From Branchiostoma floridae (Eukaryota; Chordata; Leptocardii; Amphioxiformes; Branchiostomatidae): a DNA stretch of 64,000 nucleotides. A program made the translations under genes and the position numbers. The stretch spans positions 2,967,464-3,031,463 of the forward strand of contig NC_049994.1 in assembly GCF_000003815.2 (NCBI RefSeq), given 5' to 3'. A model generated the notes under the pieces. The model was given only the letters and a program-made list of their open reading frames with translations. It was not told the origin of the DNA and ran no database searches. Below are positions 59,947 through 64,000 of the stretch, piece by piece. Position 1 is the stretch's first letter. Each line of letters starts with the position of its first letter.

Positions 59947-60425
59947 GCCTCAAAAAGACCATGGAACTACCTTAACCTGCTATCATTTTTATGCTGTACT
60001 ATCAAAATACGTCACTCAAGTACAGTACAACATTGTCCTTCTTTATAGAAAAGCGTTTGTATGTCAGTCGTATATCTCGATCGCCTGAAAGTCGTCTGAT
60101 TTTTGTAATCGACAGAGGATCACGAATATATTTTCTGCCTGAAGATCTATCATATTCAACGGGGCTCAGAGACGTAAAAACTCTTGTCGATCTCAAGAAA
60201 ATCACGCGACGCGATGATAGAGACAAGACCTGTCATGCCACTGCCTTTAAAAGTCATTTAGTTCCATCAGACTAGCAGGCGGATCGATATTTTCCCCGTG
60301 ACAGGGGCTTTTGAGCTACGAAGGAAAAGTAACTGAGAGGCGTAAAAAGGCACCCATACAAAGTGTATTCGATCCATCAATTACTTTGTCTACACTCAGT
60401 ATAAGATTTTTATTCAGGTACACGA
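59947..60425 (+). repeat. first copy of a duplicated segment
   Basis: 'ccttaacctgctatcatttt', 'gtcagtcgtatatctcgat', 'ttttctgcctgaagatctat', and 'gagaggcgtaaaaaggcacc' recur in the same order in 60715-60965 and, beyond the LINE, in 62820-62990. Frames on both strands (60002-60275) do not persist in the other copy. Confidence 0.75.
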
Positions 60426-60470
60426 TTACGGTTTGGGAGGTAAAAGACAGTGGAAGAAGATTGATGGGCT

Positions 60471-60655
60471 TCTGTATCTATATAGCCTGTATAACCGCCG
60501 TTCGGCGTAACACACCAGATTCGCAGGCACGCGGCGCGGCAGCAGCTGGTTATATTACACCGAACGACTCATTACACCTAACTTTGTATCTGTATCTATA
60601 TAGCTGGTATAACCGCCGTTCGGCGTAGCACCCCAGTTTCGCAGGCACGCTTCGC
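60471..60655 (+). repeat. 118-bp-period repeat with 'CCGCCGTTCGGCGTA'
   Basis: 'ctgtatctatatagc', 'tataaccgccgttcggcgta' and 'ttcgcaggcacgc' occur at 60472 and again at 60590. Between them lies an inverted partner (GTTATATTACACCGAACG). It interrupts SINE-like sequence ('gatgggctt' before, 'cttctaataacatgctctag' after). I remember this motif from lancelet genomic sequence. Confidence 0.65.
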
Positions 60656-60714
60656 CTTCTAATAACATGCTCTAGGCACGGTGTGAAGTAATAGTCCACT
60701 GTCCATAAGTCACC

Positions 60715-60967
60715 AAAAGGCTATGGGACCACCTTAACTTTCTATCATTCCTATAATAGATTATTAAAATATAAGTCGCTATCTCGAGTGCTTAGCCAAT
60801 TGTTTATCTTTATCAAAATGCATTTGCAAGTCAGCCGTATATCATGATTGCACGAAAGTTGTCCAATGTTCCCAATCGACAGGATCGTAATATTATCTTT
60901 TCTGCCTGAAGATCTATTCTATCTTTTCGAACGGTGCTGGAACGACTTGATCGACACAACACTTGTC
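60715..60967 (+). repeat. second copy of the duplicated segment, left part
   Basis: It parallels 59947-60170 and is broken by the LINE at about 60967; the right part resumes at 62820. Confidence 0.7.
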
Positions 60968-62820
60968 TTGCTACTGGTATTAAACAATAGACTGTCTAAT
61001 TACGCAGAAGAAAACAGCCTTTTCAAACCACAACAGGCCGGTTTCAGGAAGAATTTTAGAACAACTGATAATCTATTCACTTTGAACACGCTCGTCAGCA
61101 AATATATCAGTAGAAATTCACGTCTGTACGCATGTTTTGTAGATTTTAGTAAAGCTTTTGATTCTGTTTGGCGAGAAGGTCTTTTACTTAAATTGAAGAA
61201 ACTTGGGATAGGGGGCAAATTTCTCCTGACCATAAAAGATATGTACTCTAAAACTACAAATTGCATAAAAACAAACAGTGGTCTAACCGATACTTTTGTA
61301 ACTCACTGTGGGGTTCGACAAGGCTGTAACCTGAGTCCAACATTGTTCAATTTATTTATTAGTGACATAGCCTCAGAATTTGATCATTCCTGTTGTAATC
61401 CTCCAGTTCTACACCGTATGAATGTACCTTGTCTATTATATGCTGATGATTTAGTAATATTCTCAGAGTCACAACGTGGCTTACAATCATCTTTGTCTAG
61501 ATTAGAAGAGTACTGTAAATCTTGGAGGTTGAAAGTCAACCTAAAAAAGACAAAAATCGTAGTTTTCACCAAGGGTGGTCGTTTACCAAGAGACTGCTCC
61601 TTCTCGTTTAATAATAATGTAGTAGAAATTGTATCTTCATATTGTTATTTAGGCATAATTGTCAACTCAGCTGGCACATTCAAAGCCAATCACAAATACC
61701 TATACAACAAGGGACTAAGAGCTTTGTTTGGAGTTAGACAATCCCTGGAGAAAGCTGATGCCCCGTTGTCTGTTAAAAACAAGTTATTCGATTCCTGTGT
61801 CAAACCTATCTTACTTTATGGGTCGGAGATTTGGGGCTCTTTCAAAAGTTCAAAATCTTGCCCAATCGAATCCGTACATCTAAAATTCTGTAAACAATCC
61901 CTCAATGTCCCCAAAACAGCTAGCAATCTTGCTGCACGGGCTGAATTAGGGAGGTACCCCTTACACTTGGAGGCCTCCCTAAACGCCATTAAGTTTTTCA
62001 CTAGAGTCTGCTTGAATGTGCCGGCTGATAGTCTCCAGGCAGACGCACTTTTATGTCAATTAGAATTGGACTCTTTAGGTAGTAAATGTTGGGCTTCCGG
62101 TGTGCGGAAAACTTTAGAAGAATGCGGTTATGCCTTTGTTTGGCATTCTCCACACTCAATTGTTTCAAAAGTGCCCTCAATCATCTCTGCTATTCAACAA
62201 CGATTAAAGGACATCTACTTTCAAACATTTCTATGCGAAATTCATAATGACAACAAGGGCAAATGCGCAAAGAACAAATTACGCTCATACAGACTGTTCA
62301 AATCCACCTATAACGAAGAAGAGTATCTTAAGATTCCGAACGAACGACAAAGATCTATTATCACCAAACTACGAATCAGCTGCCACAAACTCCGTATTGA
62401 ATCAGGGAGGCACAACCACACACCTCTGGAGCAAAGAGTCTGTCAGTTCTGTAACCTGAACAAGATCGAAGATGAATCTCACTTTCTATTAGATTGTTGT
62501 TTATATAGTAACGATAGAAGTATTCTTTTTAGCCATATTATAGGAAAGTTCCCTCGCTTTGAATATATGTCTAGTGTTGAAAAATTCATTTTTCTTATGA
62601 GCTTTGATCAAACGACATTGTACAAACACATCTCAAGCTACATATTTAACATAACTAAGAAACGAGAAGAAGCCGAACAAATGTATTAGAATAGTTTTAG
62701 AATTTATGTTTTAGATTAGTCTTAGAAACCATGTAAAACCATTACTACCCTTTGTATCTATATGCCTGTACTTAGCCCGATAGGGCATGAATGTGCAATA
62801 AAGGCTATTACTATTAATAA
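60967..62820 (+). mobile_element. non-LTR retrotransposon copy inside the duplicated segment
   Basis: The 5' end is truncated within the RT region. The 3' UTR is about 130 bp and ends 'ctgtacttagcccgatagggc', 'atgaatgtgcaataaaggc' and an ATTA-type tail. The small hairpin GCCC-GATA-GGGC before AATAAA is matched by GCTC-GGTT-GGGC at 47.46 kb and GCCC-TC-GGGC at 54.29 kb. This conserved 3' structure probably serves as the RT recognition signal. Confidence 0.8.
60968..62689 (+). CDS. LINE reverse transcriptase, 5'-truncated but long ORF
   Basis: The frame stays open from 60848 (host flank) to TAG at 62689. LINE-derived sequence begins near residue LLLVLNNRLS. RT motifs in order: QQAGFRKNFRTTDN; FVDFSKAFDSVW (about 61136); GVRQGCNLSPTLFNLFISD; YADDLVIF (about 61439), the catalytic Asp pair; and LKVNLKKTKIVVF. 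After the thumb comes the long C-terminal domain with a zinc-knuckle-like pattern (CQFC...DESHFLLDC, about 62440-62490), ending ITKKREEAEQMY. No apurinic endonuclease or first ORF is present, so it cannot act alone. The lack of stops over about 570 codons suggests recent insertion. The clade was not determined. Confidence 0.9.
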   Translation: MLLVLNNRLSNYAEENSLFKPQQAGFRKNFRTTDNLFTLNTLVSKYISRNSRLYACFVDFSKAFDSVWREGLLLKLKKLGIGGKFLLTIKDMYSKTTNCIKTNSGLTDTFVTHCGVRQGCNLSPTLFNLFISDIASEFDHSCCNPPVLHRMNVPCLLYADDLVIFSESQRGLQSSLSRLEEYCKSWRLKVNLKKTKIVVFTKGGRLPRDCSFSFNNNVVEIVSSYCYLGIIVNSAGTFKANHKYLYNKGLRALFGVRQSLEKADAPLSVKNKLFDSCVKPILLYGSEIWGSFKSSKSCPIESVHLKFCKQSLNVPKTASNLAARAELGRYPLHLEASLNAIKFFTRVCLNVPADSLQADALLCQLELDSLGSKCWASGVRKTLEECGYAFVWHSPHSIVSKVPSIISAIQQRLKDIYFQTFLCEIHNDNKGKCAKNKLRSYRLFKSTYNEEEYLKIPNERQRSIITKLRISCHKLRIESGRHNHTPLEQRVCQFCNLNKIEDESHFLLDCCLYSNDRSILFSHIIGKFPRFEYMSSVEKFIFLMSFDQTTLYKHISSYIFNITKKREEAEQMY

Positions 62821-62995
62821 TTAAAAGTCATTTACTGTCTCAGCATTGGAGGATCGATTTTTGTGAGTGACAGGGCCTTTTGAGCTAGAAGGCAGTTTTA
62901 GCTGAGTGGCGTAAAAAGGCACCCATGCAAAGTATGTTCGATCCATCAATTAACTTTATCTACACTCAGTTTAAAATTCCGATGTCCCTTGTGGA
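62820..62995 (+). repeat. second copy of the duplicated segment, right part
   Basis: 'aaaagtcattta', 'gaggatcgattttt', 'gacagggccttttgagcta' and 'gtggcgtaaaaaggcaccc' correspond to 60248-60410. Confidence 0.75.
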
Positions 62996-63109
62996 TTGAT
63001 AAGTGATGGGACGACTTTGATATGTAGCCTTGTATGGTCAGGTGGAGTAACTGTATGGAGGGTATGAAACCCAGAACCTAGAGGTTCTTATTTCTATCTT
63101 GTCATGCTA

Positions 63110-63290
63110 CCGATATCGTACCTTTTGGAAAGGCACTTAACAGGAAACGTAACCCAGGTGTAGAAAATTGGTACCTGTCCGTAGGGGAGGTAAAAAGCAA
63201 CAGAAAGATGGGTATAGGCTTCGTCTTCCACTACTGTGCCCTAGCCACAGCGGATATCAACCCACTGCCCCTATACTGGCCTAAGAAGGC
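63110..63290 (+). mobile_element. SINE copy, body and tail
   Basis: 'ttggaaaggcacttaacagg', 'aacccaggtgtagaaaat', 'tggtacctgtccgtaggggag', 'gtaaaaagcaacagaaagatg', and 'gccctagccacagcggatat', then 'caacccactgcccc'. This matches the SINE body order at 59650-59795 with a better-preserved tail. The tRNA-like head is not clear here. Confidence 0.65.
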
Positions 63291-64000
63291 CTTGCCAACT
63301 GTCTTTCCTCAGTTTTGTGGCGCCGATACAATACTTGACAATTTGAGTGTGTTTTTTTTTCACTCATTAGCCATGAATAAATCATAATGAGTGAAGCCTT
63401 TACCATTGCCATTTTACCTGATGTGACTTAAAAATAGATGTGATATTGAACCGCCTTAGCTGCCTAAAGAGCCAGTCTTCCACTGGTTGTGATCAAGATA
63501 CTTGCAAGTTTTAAAGTCATTCTACCGGGAAAATTTCGCTTGCTTTTTTCGACAAGAACAATGAACAGTAGACCACGGCTTGAATACAATGTCCATTAAT
63601 AGGGACTGAAACCCTTTCCAGTAGCGTGAATATCGGGTGAGCGACACAGCTGGGATTCAAACCCACAGCTTCTTAGTCCATGGCATGGCCACATACACTG
63701 AATTATACAAGTAAGATTATTTTGTGTAGCTCATTTGTGTCTTAGTTTGTTTGCACATAATATCTCATTTCTTGCTGCCTTTAACACTCCTGTAGAGTAA
63801 TACCTATCACATTCTCTCCTAGGGCCTGCACCCCCATTTAGAGTTTCGTACAGCTAGAGATTTATAATAGCCCTTTTAGAAAACCTATCATGATGTCCTG
63901 CCTTTCTTACCGTACCTTGGGAATCCACCACCACCTTATAACGTTACAGATGATTGCAACTTTCCACCTTTATGCATTTGAGGGGTAATGGGTTGCGATT
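63291..64000. other. window end, no recognised gene
   Basis: Apart from the tRNA-like segment below, nothing is recognised. Confidence 0.4.
63590..63715 (-). repeat. tRNA-like SINE head
   Basis: On the - strand 'TATAATTCAGTGTATGTGG' (A-box-like) is followed at about 35 bp by GGGTTTGAATCCC, a good B-box apart from one C-to-T change. The GC-richer text 'AGCTGTGTCGCTCACCCG' comes next. It is not an intact tRNA; a SINE of a different family from the copy at 59.47 kb is likely. Confidence 0.45.

Overview
This is a 64 kb stretch of animal nuclear DNA. It is AT-rich, has no operons, has short exons with GT-AG borders, and is dense in transposon remnants and tandem repeats. The repeats point to a marine deuterostome, most likely a lancelet (Branchiostoma): a tRNA-derived SINE with a 'CCCTAGACACAGTGGATA'-type tail and a roughly 118 bp 'CCGCCGTTCGGCGTA' repeat look like lancelet repeats I remember. 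That identification is inference from memory, not a search result. Four runs of N (8794-8893, 53357-53456, 57405-57504, 59261-59471) are assembly gaps.

Only three host genes are well supported. (1) A seven-finger C2H2 zinc-finger protein on the + strand has its coding exon at 24601-25554. A non-coding first exon with a TATA box probably lies about 1 kb upstream. (2) A complete nine-exon gene on the - strand, 32942 to 27177, encodes a 643-residue Pro/Ser/Arg-rich protein of no family I recognise; all nine exons join in frame. It converges with the zinc-finger gene, and facing poly(A) signals lie 26 bp apart near 26.7 kb. (3) The 3' half of a rhodopsin-class GPCR on the - strand, 41578 to 38210, carries TM4-TM7 and a third intracellular loop of several hundred residues. 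Its TM1-TM3 exon was not found here.

The rest is repeats. 0-22 kb is mostly gene-poor, with decayed tandem arrays, (CA)n around a gap, a MITE at 16.6 kb and small fold-backs. 22.65-24.03 kb is an unusual element: 19 bp terminal inverted repeats enclose two arrays of about 25 short hairpins (GCACT...AGTGC), and the putative zinc-finger promoter lies between the arrays. 43.8-48.2 kb holds 3' fragments of two LINE families. 51.8-57.3 kb is a chain of four different tandem-array domains, the first with higher-order periodicity, interrupted by LINE pieces. 58.8-63.3 kb has a multi-hairpin element, several SINE copies, a short insert with a Penelope-type hammerhead-like motif, and a LINE with a long reverse-transcriptase ORF inserted into a duplicated segment.

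No rRNA, intact tRNA, CRISPR or viral gene was recognised. The strongest candidates for something undescribed are the hairpin-array element, the multi-hairpin block at 58.8 kb and the unrecognised nine-exon gene.
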